A stretch of 64,000 bases of DNA from Lucinisca nassula (Eukaryota; Mollusca; Bivalvia; Lucinida; Lucinidae): the NCBI GenBank assembly GCA_963580285.1, contig OY757026.1, positions 45,005,431 to 45,069,430 of the forward strand, given 5' to 3'. The position numbers and the translations under genes were made by a program. Position 1 is the stretch's first letter. Each line of letters begins with the position of its first letter. The notes under the pieces are model-generated. The model was given only the letters and a program-made list of their open reading frames with translations. It did not search any database and was not told where the DNA came from. Of the stretch, positions 22,998 to 33,228 are shown in pieces.

Positions 22998-23490
22998 TTT
23001 AACCCATTCCGTACCAGAAACCCCTAATAGACCCTGGCAAACAGTGAAGGCCCAGATCAGACGCCACAGAACGCCAAAAAAAAAAAAAAAAAAAAAAGCC
23101 ATTTTCATCACGTGAACAAGTCCGTGAAATGAAGACCCCCCTAAACCCCACTTAATATAGAGAACACGGGGGTTTACGGGGTACATATTATTTTTCTTAT
23201 TTCTGCTCCAAGACATAGGTTGTGGGTACTCGTTAGAACCGCCAAACTGAGGCGGTTCTAACGCGCACCCTCAACCTATGTTTTAAGCATTTATAAGAAA
23301 AATTTCAAGAATTTTCGTCCGAAAAGTAGCCATTTTGGAGATGTGATAAATGCACTATGTCGCACGGGTGTGTAACCGTAATGCCCAATCATTTTTGAAG
23401 AAAACTCAACCTGACACCCGTAAATTTTGAAATGGACTCCTGCTATATATAAGGAGGAAGATTCCTTTTGAAACAAAAATGGTTAATGTT
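22998..23490. mobile_element. Element M interrupted by HP-B
   Basis: M ends with tttaaccc-type and ggttaa-type inverted ends and contains 'ggcaaacagtgaaggcccag' and 'tggactcctgctatatataa'. A complete version lies at 43416-43642. Here HP-B (23106-23383) sits after gccatttt and M resumes at cccaatcatt. Confidence 0.7.
23106..23383 (+). mobile_element. HP-B element nested in M
   Basis: catcacgtgaacaagtccgt to gggtgtgtaaccgtaatg. The core arms are well paired except at the loop (gccaaactgaggc). Confidence 0.9.
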
Positions 23491-23562
23491 GATCCCAAGC
23501 TGAGATTTAATACTCAACAATTCATTGCTGAATTTTAAATAATAATTTATAATAAGTGTTTG

Positions 23563-23799
23563 AACGGGCCTCCGTGGCCTAGTGGATAAGAGCGCTGACT
23601 CTTTATCATAACGTCTCTCACCTCTGTGGGTTCGAGCCTCGCTCGGGTCACATGTGAGACGCAAAGTTCTGCAACGGAGTGTCAGGTGGTTTTTCCCCGG
23701 GTACTCCGGTTTTCGCCCACCTCTGATTAACGATCGACTCGATATGAGTGAAATCATCTTGAAAGGAACGTAAAATCAAAATCACAGAAAATAAATAAC
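23563..23799 (+). mobile_element. S3 tRNA-derived SINE with 12-bp target duplication
   Basis: tRNA-like head gggcctccgtggcctagtgg (A box) and gtgggttcgagcctcg (B box), body with 'ccccgggtactccggttttc', tail ttgaaaggaacgtaaaatca. AATAAGTGTTTG at 23551-23562 and 23800-23811 flanks it. Confidence 0.92.
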
Positions 23800-23815
23800 A
23801 ATAAGTGTTTGCGAT

Positions 23816-24048
23816 TGTGTTTGTTTGTTTGTATTGGAGTTTAACGGCCCAGTTAACACTATTTAGGTCATTTTTGAGCCGGTCAGTTTACCTATCAACA
23901 CTTTCCTGGGCAGGCTTATACGTAAGCGGTTAACCAGTACAGTGCACATTCTTTCGCCAGAAACTGACAACTGCCCTTCTTGAATCAGCGGAAGGGAGAG
24001 AATGACCGTAGAAAAGATTTCATGATCAATCTCCACGAAAGAATTTGC
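23816..24048 (-). mobile_element. S2 SINE without its tRNA head
   Basis: Same body and tail as 15859-16148, cut before the tRNA-like head (5'-truncated). Confidence 0.8.
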
Positions 24049-24254
24049 GATTGTGTAGGCAATTAATAGGGCAAAGTGAAATGCTCAGTGAGGTCCCGTT
24101 TCAACACTGTGTTATACGATATGTAACCTTATTCATGTAGTAAGTGCGAAAAAATGCCGGGAAACGCAGAAATACGTGATCATGTGTGAAAACAATCCAG
24201 TTAAAAAATTTCTATAAATATTTGTTGACGTTATCCTCACGTACGCTTCATCTC

Positions 24255-24595
24255 TTAGTTAAGAAATGGTCTCGCTATTCTGGTCCAGGAAAAAACATAC
24301 ACTCCAAACTTTTCAGTTTGCTTCCAAATGAAAACCGTTTTATAGAAAATACCTAACGTCACTTCAGCTGGTGTCAAGGGAATGTGAGGCGGCCGTAAAA
24401 AGTCTATGTCCTTCATCGTAGTGCAGAAGATAGCTTCTAGCCTTTGGGACAATTGATTCCATTGTTGAATTTGGGTCACTGACGAGTCATTACTGACCGA
24501 AACTAACTAGTTTGGACCACAAAATTTGCACACTCCGTACTTTCCAGTTCTGTAGTGTATCCCTTGCTTCGAAAGGATGAACCTTTTTAGAATAT
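24255..24595. repeat. Repeat G, diverged copy
   Basis: Shares with other G copies 'cagctggtgtcaagggaatg', 'ggcggccgtaaa', 'cctttgggac' and 'ccgaaactaactagt'. Function unknown. Confidence 0.65.
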
Positions 24596-24916
24596 ATTAG
24601 ACTAAGTCTTGGTTCATCGAACTATGTACGAGTGAACATTCTGGATAAACATGAGCATTTGGCGAGTTATATGAAATCCATATGATATGCCCACTAATGT
24701 AAGATTCTGTTTATCATATGACACTTTTAAATAGAATATTATTGCCCGTACCTTGGCATTATTCTTACAGCGCCGTCACCGATGACGTCATAACATGCAC
24801 ACAAGTCACCATATGTAATGTAAAACAGAAATTTAAGGGGAATGACTTGATACACTTCTACATCACGTTAACATGTCCGTGTAATGAACACCCTAGAAAA
24901 ATCTAGTTTAAATGTA
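24596..24916. other. No gene or known repeat recognised
   Basis: 62 open codons at 24718-24906 without recognisable features. Confidence 0.4.
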
Positions 24917-25248
24917 CAGTCGAACTTCAATGGCTCGAACACCTTTGGGACCTCGAAAATCGGTTCGAGACAGGGGTAGTTCGAGCCACTGAGGTTATTG
25001 TCAGGAGGCATAACGAGATACTTTTAGACATCTTTTCGGTGATCTATAATGACTATGTATGCTGTGTGTACTCATTAGAATCGCCTCATCGAGTACACAT
25101 AGCATGCATTTGCAAGATAAAAGACTAAAATCTCCTTAATTATCCCCCACTATTTCATATGTAGAGGATTTCGCTAGGGGCTCAAGAATGGGTTCGACTC
25201 ATCCATGGTAAACGAGCCATCGGTGTTCGAGCCATCGAAGTTCTACTG
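24917..25248 (+). mobile_element. HP-C element with one core arm shortened
   Basis: 332 bp between TA duplications (24915-24916, 25249-25250). Ends cagtcgaacttcaatggctc and the inverse of cagtagaacttcgatggctc. The core keeps the left arm (tactcattagaatcgcctca) while most of the right arm is deleted (tcgagtacaca). Confidence 0.92.
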
Positions 25249-25254
25249 TATATA

Positions 25255-25640
25255 GAGAAAACTGAGGCTTACAAGGCTTTACTAGCTAGTCTGGCCCAGA
25301 AAAAATGTACCATCCATATTTTCCATTCCTGTGATGTATTCCTTGTTTCCAAAGGATAACCCTTTCTAGAACATATTTAACGTCTCTACAAATGGTGTCT
25401 GGGACCGTAAAACGTCCCCCTGCCCTACATCATAGTGTACTTTATATTTTCCCGTCCTTTGGGATCATGGATTCCATTGTTGAATTTTAATAATATTTGG
25501 GGGTCACTGATGAGGCCTAATTGGCCGAAACTAGCTAGTCTGGCCCAGAAAAAAAACACGTGCACTTCATATTTTCCAGTTATGTGGTGTATTCCTTGTT
25601 TCCAAAGGATAACCCTTTCTAGAACATATTTAGACAAAAC
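25255..25640. repeat. Repeat G, head-to-tail dimer
   Basis: Two partial units meeting at ccgaaactagctagtctggc (near 25540). Each carries 'tccttgtttccaaaggataa' then 'ccctttctagaacatattta'. Confidence 0.75.
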
Positions 25641-25649
25641 AATAAATAT

Positions 25650-25705
25650 AAAATGCGTGTGCTCGTTAGAATCGCCTCAATGAGGCGGTAATATCGAACA
25701 CCAAT
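25650..25705. repeat. Isolated HP core fragment
   Basis: gtgtgctcgttagaatcgcc...tgaggcggtaatatcgaacac: a decayed core palindrome without recognisable HP-A, B or C flanks. Confidence 0.6.
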
Positions 25706-25801
25706 AATCCATATGTCATAGAAACAAGTAAAATGTCACAAATTTACGGCAATCCTAAGCGTAAAGGTATCTCGTTCAAAATCTGACTTTGCCTGCCGCA
25801 T

Positions 25802-26055
25802 CATTACGATAACACACCCGTTCGACAAAGTGCATTTTTCATCTCTTCAAATGGCTACTTTTCTGACGAAAATCCGTGATATTTTTCTTATTTATACTGC
25901 AGACATAGGTTGTGGGTGCTCGTTAGAACCGCCCCAGTGGGGCGGTTCTTATTAGTAGCCACAAACTATGTCTTGGAGCAGAAATAATAAAAATAATGTA
26001 TTTCCCGTAAATCCCAGTTTTCTGTATATGAAGTGTAGGGGTGTTTTTCGTAATG
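25802..26055 (-). mobile_element. HP-B/HP-A chimeric element
   Basis: Left end is HP-B (cattacgataacacacccg), right end is HP-A-like (ggggtgtttttcgtaatg). The core reads gaaccgccccagtggggcgg: a change in both arms relative to cctc/gagg. Confidence 0.8.
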
Positions 26056-26412
26056 GACTCTTTGCAGTTACTGTCTTTCCCCATGCTATATGGGCAAAGC
26101 GATATGGCGTTAATGTGATGCCAATTTTGGTCAGATTGGAAATCGTACACATTTTGAGATAAAACATTTCATCTGAAATGATACTTCATATAACCACCGG
26201 GATAACTAAACTAAATTTTTCGTATTTTTTAAAAGAAATGAATCTGAAACCTTTTCACAAAGGTCTTGATATTCACGAATTGCTCTTAGAATCTGCCATT
26301 TCAGTGCTATTTTGGTGCTTTGACTATGTTCTCGGAGATGTTCCACGAAGTAGTAAGAAATGCTTCAGTCGACTGAACAAATTATTTGCCTCAACTACGA
26401 GAGAACCAATGG

Positions 26413-26445
26413 CGAGGATTGTGATCATGTAAAATCGATTTAAGC
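26413..26445 (+). mobile_element. Element E, 5' fragment
   Basis: gaggattgtgatcatgtaaa atcgatttaagccccc matches the start of the E copy at 14444-14756 (read on minus). Confidence 0.5.
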
Positions 26446-26547
26446 CCCCTCCCCCACCCCCAGACAAACCCCCATGTAATTTTTTTATCGACCCTTCCAG
26501 ACGTTTCTTTGTGTTATTGTTCTTCTGCTAACATCTTTTTAATTTGC

Positions 26548-26825
26548 ATCAGGTGAACAAGTCCGTGAAATGAACACCCTTTAAACCCCACTTTATATAG
26601 AGAAAACTTTAGTTTAAGGGGGTGTACATTATTTTTCTTATTTTTGCCCCAATACTTAGGCTGTGGGTACTCGTTAGAACCGCCTCATTGAGGCGGTCCT
26701 AACGAGCAACCACAAACTATGTTTGCATTATATGTAAGAAATATATCACATATTTTCATCAGAAATGTAGCCATTTTGGAGATGTGAAAAAATGCACTAT
26801 GTCCCACGGGTGTGTTATCGTAATG
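26548..26825 (+). mobile_element. HP-B element
   Basis: catcaggtgaacaagtccgt to gggtgtgttatcgtaatg. Good core with one arm mismatch. Confidence 0.9.
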
Positions 26826-26925
26826 GATAGCCGTTAGGACATTTGTAGGAGAGGAACTGTCCTTTTGGTTTTCCGCTTGTGACGTTTTCATTATGGTGAA
26901 GTTGTTTCATATATGTATTTCTTAC

Positions 26926-27209
26926 CATCACGAAAACACGCCTATATAATTTTGACCCCCTTATATCCTACTCTTATATAGTAAAACTGGGGTTTACGGG
27001 GGTATACATTACTTTTCTTATTTCTGCTCAAAAACATAGATTTTGGGTACTCGTTAGAACCGCCTCGACGAGGCGGTTCTAACAAGTACTCACAATCTAT
27101 ATTTTGAACAGAAATAAGGAAACTATCACAAGTGTTTATCCTAAAATTCTAGTGTTTTTTTTTAGTCGAAAAAATTTAAACTGTTTAGTATAGGCGTGTT
27201 GTCGTAATG
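26926..27209 (+). mobile_element. HP-A element, full length
   Basis: catcacgaaaacacgccta to taggcgtgttgtcgtaatg. Core gcctcgacgaggc perfectly paired. Confidence 0.92.
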
Positions 27210-27435
27210 TGTGTATTTCTTTCCCTTTGATGTATGGAATGATGGGTGTGAGTGTATTGTATCGATACCTGATCATTGCAATCACTTCCATCCCCCCCCC
27301 TCCCACCCCCAACAATAAAAAATGAAGAAAACACAATCAGACACGCATAAGCCTTAAAATAGACTTTTGTAAGGTTCCGTGCTAAATAGTGCACATTAAG
27401 GACTCACATCACATCGCGCGGAAGCTGTGTGATTT

Positions 27436-27941
27436 CATCACGAAAACACGCCTATATAATTTTGACCTCCCTGAACCCAACTTTTTATATAGTAAAACTG
27501 GGATTACAAGGCGGTTCTTCTGTCGCGGTTTATTTTTGTTATGGTTTGTCTTTGAGTGTTTGTGTCGCTTATATTATTTTATTTTGGATAGGCTATTGGC
27601 CATTTTGTTGGAAAGTAACTGTCCTTTTGGCTTTTCGCTGTTGATGTTTCCATTAGGTCTGTTGTTTCATGTTTGTGTTTCTTTCCCTTTAATGCCTCTG
27701 ATGGGAGCTGTGGGTTGATTGTATCGATTCCTGATCATTGCCTCCACTTCTATTTTACAGGGGTAAACTTTATTTTTCTTATTTCGGCTCTAAAATATAG
27801 ATTTTTGGTACTCGGGAGGCGCTTCTAACGAGTCCTCACAGTCTATAATTTGAGCAGAAATAAGAAAAATAACACAATTTTTCATCTTAAGTTTTTTTTT
27901 CCTTTTTTTCAGCGGTAAAGTTGACCTGTAGTTTCGTAATG
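27436..27941 (+). mobile_element. HP-A interrupted by element E
   Basis: HP-A left part ends at ggattacaag. HP-A resumes at gggtaaactttatttttctt and finishes gtttcgtaatg. One core arm is shortened. Confidence 0.8.
27511..27760 (+). mobile_element. Element E nested in HP-A
   Basis: From gcggttcttctgtcgcgg to cacttctattttacag. It aligns with 14444-14756 in inverse, including ggccattttgttggaaagta and tgtatcgattcctgatcatt. Starts inside the longer E, i.e. 5'-truncated. Confidence 0.75.
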
Positions 27942-28027
27942 TGTAGTCAATTTCATAAATTTACTCTGGTACAACATACTAGCCATTTTGTTTCAGCGGC
28001 AACAGCCTCTTCACTCAACTAACAAAA

Positions 28028-28249
28028 ATGATTTCCAAATTGTCAGATCAAAAGGTGTTGAATTACCTTTATATCTTTGATGGTAAGAATATACGCCATT
28101 TATCACTAGGCACTGCGAAGACAAGCAAATCATATTTAACGGGCAAAGTGTGCCGACCTCAAAATGATGTAAATTTCAACATGACACAATATTTTGGTGT
28201 TGTAGACTACATTGACCAATCATTGGTCCTCACTGACAAGTGGATGTGA
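28028..28249 (+). pseudogene. piggyBac-like transposase fragment
   Basis: 73 open codons. The stretch VCRPQNDVNFNMTQYFGVVD then DQSLVL resembles the conserved piggyBac/PGBD block (R/K-P-x-x-V-x-x-Y/F-N-x-x-M/Y-x-G-V-D-x-x-D-Q) just before the last catalytic region. No other domain parts are next to it, and it lies between HP-A and HP-C copies. The match is by eye and short, so family assignment is tentative. Confidence 0.45.
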
Positions 28250-28321
28250 TCTTGATCTAGTATAGTTAACCCTGTGATTGTCAAATTATTACAAATAAAA
28301 GACACCTGGTTGCTGTATGTA

Positions 28322-28643
28322 CAGTAAAACCTGGATGGCTCGAACACCGATGGCTCGTTTACCATGGCTGAGTCGAACACTTTTTTGAGTCCAGAGGGAG
28401 GGTAATTCAGGATTTTTTTTCCTATTCACTTGTAAATGTATGCTGTGTGTACTCATTAGAATCGCCTCAATGAGGCGATTCTAATGAGTACACACAGCAT
28501 ACATTTTTTTATAGAACACCAGAAAGATGTCCTAAAATAAGGCTGTTATGCCTCCTGGCAGTAACCCTAAGTAGCTCGAACTACCCCTGTCTCGAACAGA
28601 TTTTTATTGTCCCAAAGGTGTTCGAGCCATTGAAGTTCAACTG
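28322..28643 (-). mobile_element. HP-C element with intact core
   Basis: 322 bp, TA at 28320-28321 and 28644-28645. Ends cagtaaaacctggatggctc and inverse of cagttgaacttcaatggctc. The core (about 28445-28505) is a perfect palindrome on tactcattagaatcgcctca. Confidence 0.93.
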
Positions 28644-28755
28644 TATCTTTGAACATTACATAAAAAGAAACATTTGACAGCAGTGTCAGGAATGGAATGT
28701 TTCAGATGAAACAAAACGATAAAGTGTAATACGACAGGCGGGCTGCATGGTAGTC

Positions 28756-29035
28756 CATTACGAAAACACGCCTATACAAATACATTGTAACCTTTATCGC
28801 CGAAAAGATGAAAATTTTAAGATGAAAAATTTTGGTATTTTTCTTATTTCTGCTTAAATCATAGATTATGGGCACTCGTTAGAACCGCCTCATCAAGGCG
28901 GTTCTAACGAGTACCCACAATCTATGTTTTAGAGCAGAAATAAGAAAAATAAGGTTTACCCCTGTACACCCCAGTTTTACTATATAAAAGTGCGGTTCAA
29001 GGGGGTCAAATTTATAAAGGCATGTTTTCGTGATG
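28756..29035 (-). mobile_element. HP-A element, full length
   Basis: cattacgaaaacacgccta to ggcatgttttcgtgatg, 280 bp, with a long core including atagattatgggcactcgtt. Confidence 0.92.
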
Positions 29036-29079
29036 CTGATAACTTTGCTACCCTCTTTAATTGGACCCCCACCCATCGG

Positions 29080-29240
29080 GGCTTTGAGAGCTGAAACGAC
29101 CGCACATGAGTCCTGATAGACCGCGGTTCTAACCAGTACCAACAATGTACTTTTTTGGCAAATAAAAAGGGTATTATTATGAATAACCTATTTAACCCCA
29201 CTTTTCTCTGTATAAAGTTGGCTTCCGGGGGTGCTCACAA
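29080..29240 (-). mobile_element. Decayed HP-B fragment
   Basis: gcggttctaaccagtaccaa and ccccacttttctctgtataa are HP-B right-half landmarks. Ends are not recognisable. Confidence 0.5.
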
Positions 29241-29562
29241 GATCTTGTTCTCTTGATTCCCTTCGGTGGTGTTAGGCATTTGCATCGATTCCGGATCATT
29301 GCCTTCACAATCCGACTTTAACACCTGATGCGACAGTTGGTGGTACAGGTCAGACTGTTCACACTGCAGCAGTACAATGTGTCATTTGATATTAAAATAA
29401 AATTATAATGTTTATACAAAGTGTATCGCCAGGATATATGACACACCTGACCGTATTATATGAAGTAGTGACCTGTATGTAGTATCAATCCAAATCCTGA
29501 AGCGTTAACAACCCGACATTCAACATTGGTAAGTTATTTTTTTTACGCTAACAAGTATTGGC
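29241..29562. other. No gene recognised
   Basis: A short E-like phrase (gcatcgattccggatcattg) lies at ~29280. Otherwise unique-looking. Confidence 0.4.
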
Positions 29563-30005
29563 CCCGCCCATCGGGGCTTGAAAAAATAGATGGGCTGCCT
29601 GATGCTTCCGCGCAGAGCTGAAGCATTCCGCACATCCGCTTAGAGGATCTAAAATAGAAGTGAAGGCAATGATTAGGAATCGATACAGTTAACCCACAGC
29701 TCCCATCAGAGACACTAAAGGGAAAGAAGCACAAACATGAAACAACTAGAACCTAATGGAAACACCAATAGTGGAAAGCCAAAAGGACAGTTACTTTCCC
29801 ACAAAATGGCCAATTGGCTAGCCCTGCAAAGTGGCGCGAGTAGGGCAATTCATGCATATAAACCATATAGGTATCATTTGGCGGCAGGGCTTGAGATGTC
29901 ATTTCATCTCAATGTCGGGTAAGAGTCCCACAAAATTGGGAGCAACATCTCAAGAATGACCTATAAAGTGTTGTCAAGGACGTTAAACCTACAATCAAAC
30001 AAACA
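29563..30005 (+). repeat. S1 element interrupted by E
   Basis: S1 head (gccccgcccatcggggcttg) to 'ttagaggatctaa', then E (29653-29820), then S1 resumes at gccctgcaaagtggcgcga and ends ggacgttaaacctacaatca. Confidence 0.8.
29653..29820 (-). mobile_element. Element E, 5'-truncated, nested in S1
   Basis: About 168 bp of the 3' part of E, inverse of the 27511-27760 copy (aatagaagtgaaggcaatga at its 3' end). Confidence 0.75.
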
Positions 30006-30059
30006 AATACGCTAGCAAGCTCTTGCGATGAATACCTATCAAAAGGAAATGGGTCTTAC

Positions 30060-30200
30060 AAGGGAAAATTTAATTTCCGTAATCTTTCTTAAAATCATAG
30101 ATTGTGGGTAATTGTCAGATCCGCCTTAATGAGGCGACAATTACAAGCCCCCTAAACTGAAGTGAGATTTGCAACAGAAACAAGAAAACATAACCATTTT
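30060..30200. mobile_element. Decayed HP element with core remnant
   Basis: atcatagattgtgggtaatt, ccgccttaatgaggcg and aacagaaacaagaaaacata preserve the layout of an HP core with many substitutions. Confidence 0.5.
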
Positions 30201-30381
30201 TTACAGCAATGAAAAAAATGTAAAAAAAAACAACAACAAAAAAAATTCATACACAGAAAAAAGCACTAAAATACAAACTGCAAATAAATGAATAAATGAT
30301 GTAGAATTTTATATAAAGGTAGATTACATTAACCGGAATAATTTGGGAAGATAATGTATTATGATACGGCATGTTGTATGT

Positions 30382-30615
30382 TTTTTTTTTTGTTTGTTTG
30401 TTTTAAGGCCCTTTCAAGATTATTTCACTCATATCGAGCCGTTCGTTAATCAAAAGTGGGCGAAAACCGGAGTACCCGGAGAAAAACCACCTGACCATCC
30501 GTTGCAGAACTTGGCGTCTCACATATGACCCGAGCGAGGCTCGAACCCACAGCGGTGAGAGACCTAATGGCTAAGAGTCAGCGCTCTTATTCACTCGGCC
30601 ACGGAGGCCCGTATT
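30382..30615 (-). mobile_element. S3 SINE with 12-bp target duplication
   Basis: CATGTTGTATGT at 30370-30381 and 30616-30627. tRNA-like head at the right (inverse of gggcctccgtggccgagtga), tail with gttttaaggccctttcaaga. It landed in a fragment of an HP-C core (tgttgtatgtactcattaga). Confidence 0.92.
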
Positions 30616-30755
30616 CATGTTGTATGTACTCATTAGAATCGCCTCGATGCTTATGCAACATACCTTTACTTTGTAGAAGCCTTTTGCCTCATGACCTGTC
30701 GGTTTGAACACCCCTCAGTGGCTTGAACGACCCCAGTCCCGAACAAATGTTCACG
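30616..30755. mobile_element. Decayed HP-C fragment
   Basis: gtactcattagaatcgcctc (one arm only) and later ggtttgaacacccctcagtg and ttgaacgaccccagtcccga are HP-C landmarks. Confidence 0.55.
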
Positions 30756-30794
30756 GCTCCGTTGGAATTTTCACTAAATGGATGTAGTTTTAAC

Positions 30795-31048
30795 CATCAC
30801 GAAAACACGCCTATATAATTTTGACCTCCTTGAACCCTATATACTGTTGTATAGTAAAACTGGGATTTCCGGGGGTATAACTTATTTTTCTTATTTCTGC
30901 TCTAAAATATTGATTGTGGGTACTCGTTAGAACCGCCTCGATATTTTGAGCAGAAATAAGAAAACCGACACCATTTTTATTCCAAAAATTTTCATTTTTT
31001 TCGGCGATAAAGGAGGTAATGTATTTGTATAGGCGAGTTTGCGTAATG
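30795..31048 (+). mobile_element. HP-A with only one core arm
   Basis: Ends intact (catcacgaaaacacgccta, aggcgagtttgcgtaatg). The core stops after tcgttagaaccgcctcg and jumps to atattttgagcagaaata, so the second arm is cleanly missing. Confidence 0.9.
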
Positions 31049-31159
31049 ACGTTCATTGAAGTATGAATGACAGCGGGTTACAAGCGAAGTTTAAGTGAAC
31101 CCCGAGTGAACGGGTCACGAGAAAAGTAAAAGTGAGCCAAGAAGGAAATTCACTTAAAC

Positions 31160-31429
31160 CATCACGAAAACACGCCTATATAATTTTGACCCCCTTGAAC
31201 CCCAAGTTAAACTGGGGTTTCCGGGGGTATACCTTATTTTTCTTATTTCTGCTCTAAAATATAGATTGTGGGTACTCGTTAGAACCGCCTCAATGAGGCG
31301 GTTCTAACGAGTGCCCACAATCTATATTTGGAGCAGAAATAAGAAAAATATCACAATTTTTCATCTTAAAATTTCTATATTTTGGCATAAAAAATGGCAA
31401 TGTATTTGTATAGGCATGTTTTCGTAATG
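31160..31429 (+). mobile_element. HP-A element, full length
   Basis: catcacgaaaacacgccta to ggcatgttttcgtaatg. Perfect core (cgcctcaatgaggcg). Confidence 0.93.
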
Positions 31430-31473
31430 TATGCTCGTGACCGGATGATATTCATACTTCATTGAATGTTGAA

Positions 31474-31614
31474 TAAAGCTGGCAATAGCGGTTTTACATT
31501 AAAATGACTATTTCCAATAAACTGGCAATAGCGAATTCACGTTAAAATCCCTATTGCCAGTTAACTGGCATTAACCATTTTAAGGCAAATTCGCTATTAC
31601 CAATTTTCTTGCAA
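31474..31614. repeat. Palindromic repeat P (GGCAATAGCG family)
   Basis: Alternating ggcaatagcg and cgctattgcc-type motifs with ccagttaactggc centres. Further copies at 32376-32700 and 43140-43330. Foldback-like, non-coding. Confidence 0.7.
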
Positions 31615-31623
31615 AATTATTTC

Positions 31624-32171
31624 CATCACGAAAACACACCTATATAATTTTGACCCCCTTGAATATGTTCTATAAAAGGGTTATCCTTTGGAAGCAAGGA
31701 ATACACCACAGAACCAAAAAATATGGAGTGTACATGTTTTCTGGGCCAGACTAGCTAGTTTCGGCCAATTAGGCCTCATCAGTGACCCTCAGATATTTTC
31801 AAAATTCCACTATGGAATCAATGATCCCAAAGGACAAGAAAATATAATCTACACTATGATGTAGGGCAGGGAGACGTTTTACCGCCGCCACACATTCCCA
31901 CACACCAGCTGTAGTGAAGTGAACCCCACTTTTATATACATGTACGTAGTAAAACTGAGGTTTCCGGGGGTATACCTTTTTTCATATTTCTGCTCTAAGA
32001 TATAGATTGTTGGTACTTGTTAGAACCGCCTCAATGAGGCGGTCCTAACGAGTGCCCACAATCTTTATTTGGAGCAGAAATAAGAAAAATATCACCATTT
32101 TTATTCTAAAAACTTTCATTTTTTCGGCGATAAAGGTGGTAATGTATTTGTATAGGCGATTTTGCGTAATG
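31624..32171 (+). mobile_element. HP-A interrupted by repeat G
   Basis: HP-A begins catcacgaaaacacaccta, is broken after cccccttgaa by G, resumes at gtgaaccccacttttatata and ends gcgattttgcgtaatg. TGAA is present on both sides of G, a possible 4-bp duplication. Confidence 0.85.
31664..31917. repeat. Repeat G nested in HP-A
   Basis: tatgttctataaaagggtta to cacaccagctgtagtga. Inverse of the copies at 24255 and 25255. Confidence 0.8.
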
Positions 32172-32204
32172 ACGTTCATTGAAGTATGAATTCGCATGTT
32201 TTCG

Positions 32205-32328
32205 TAATGAGAGCCCACAATCTATATTTGGAGCAGAAATAAGAAAAATATCACAATTTTTCATCTTAAAATTTCTATATTTTGGCCAAAAAATGGCAAT
32301 GTATTTGTATAGGCATGTTTTCGTAATG
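32205..32328 (+). mobile_element. HP-A 3' half
   Basis: Begins inside the right core arm (agcccacaatctatatttgg) and ends ggcatgttttcgtaatg. It abuts a second HP-A end fragment (gcatgttttcgtaatg at 32193-32208). Confidence 0.85.
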
Positions 32329-32375
32329 TATGCTCGTAACCGGATGATATTCATATTTCAATGAATGTTGAATAA

Positions 32376-32720
32376 AGCTGGCAATACTGGTTTTCCATTA
32401 AAATGACTATTTTCAATCAACTGGCAATAGCGAATTAACGTTGAAATCCCTATTGCCAGCTAACTGGCATTAACCATTTTAAGGCAAATTCGCTATTACT
32501 ACAGTCCAACCTGTGTTAAGTAAGCACCTCAGGGATAATGAAAATGTGCTGGCTTTAGACAGGTGCTTGCTTAATACAGGTGAATTATAATGCATTTGCC
32601 TTTTTCGGGAACTAAATGCCCGCTTGCTTAAGACAGGTTGCTTGCTTAATAGAGATGGCCACTAAGACAGGTTTGACTGTAGTTTGCTTGCAAAATTATT
32701 TCGTTCCGGCTATCCGGCTG
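32376..32720. repeat. Palindromic repeat P interrupted by MITE H
   Basis: Paralogous to 31474-31614 plus its right flank (ttgcaaaattatttc), but split by the 178-bp element at 32502. Confidence 0.7.
32502..32679. mobile_element. MITE H, 178 bp, TA-flanked
   Basis: Ends cagtccaacctgtgttaagt and the inverse of cagtcaaacctgtcttagtg. TA at 32500-32501 and 32680-32681. Internal 'gcttgcttaagacaggt' repeats. Pogo/Tc1-like by target and ends. The paralogue at ~31.6 kb shows the site without it. Confidence 0.88.
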
Positions 32721-32785
32721 TTACTTTTACAGTTATGACAGGTTTCTTTAAAAGCTTACATGCATATGCTGGTTCTAGAGTAGTT

Positions 32786-33065
32786 CATCACGAAAACACG
32801 CCTATATAATTTTGACCCCCTTGAACCCCAATTTTATATAGTAAAACTGGGGTTTCCGGGGGTAAACCTTATTTTTCTTATTTCTGCTCTAAAATATAGA
32901 TTGTGGGTACTCGTTAGAACCGCCTCGATGAAGCGTTTCTAACGAGTGATCACAATCTATGTTTTGAGCAGAAATAAGAAAAAACATCACCATTTTTATT
33001 CTAAAAATTTTCATTTTTTCGGCGATAAAGGTGGTATGTATTTGTATAGGCGAGTTTGCGTAATG
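32786..33065 (+). mobile_element. HP-A element, full length
   Basis: catcacgaaaacacgccta to gcgagtttgcgtaatg. The core has several arm mismatches (cgcctcgatgaagcgtttc). Confidence 0.92.
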
Positions 33066-33160
33066 ACGTTCATTGAAGTAGGAATGACATCGGGTTACGA
33101 GCGAAGTTTAAGTGAACCCCGAGTGAACGGGTCACGAGAAAAGTAAAAGTGAGCCAAGAA

Positions 33161-33228
33161 TTATTATTATCTTGTTCGCACAACAAAATTAAATAAAAAA
33201 ATCATGTCCCTTCCCGGGTTCCGTAGAA
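33161..33228. mobile_element. FB-1 right-end fragment
   Basis: attatcttgttcgcacaaca followed by aaatcatgtcccttcccggg and ttccgtag: the right end of FB-1 outside the 3.2-kb units, showing FB-1 is dispersed. Confidence 0.75.

Noticed and set aside
31260..31340. HP cores as bacterial-type terminators, tRNAs or defined microRNA genes
   Set aside because: No U-tract logic in this genome type, no tRNA fold, and the core is dispersed inside mobile elements; a small-RNA role remains only a hypothesis.
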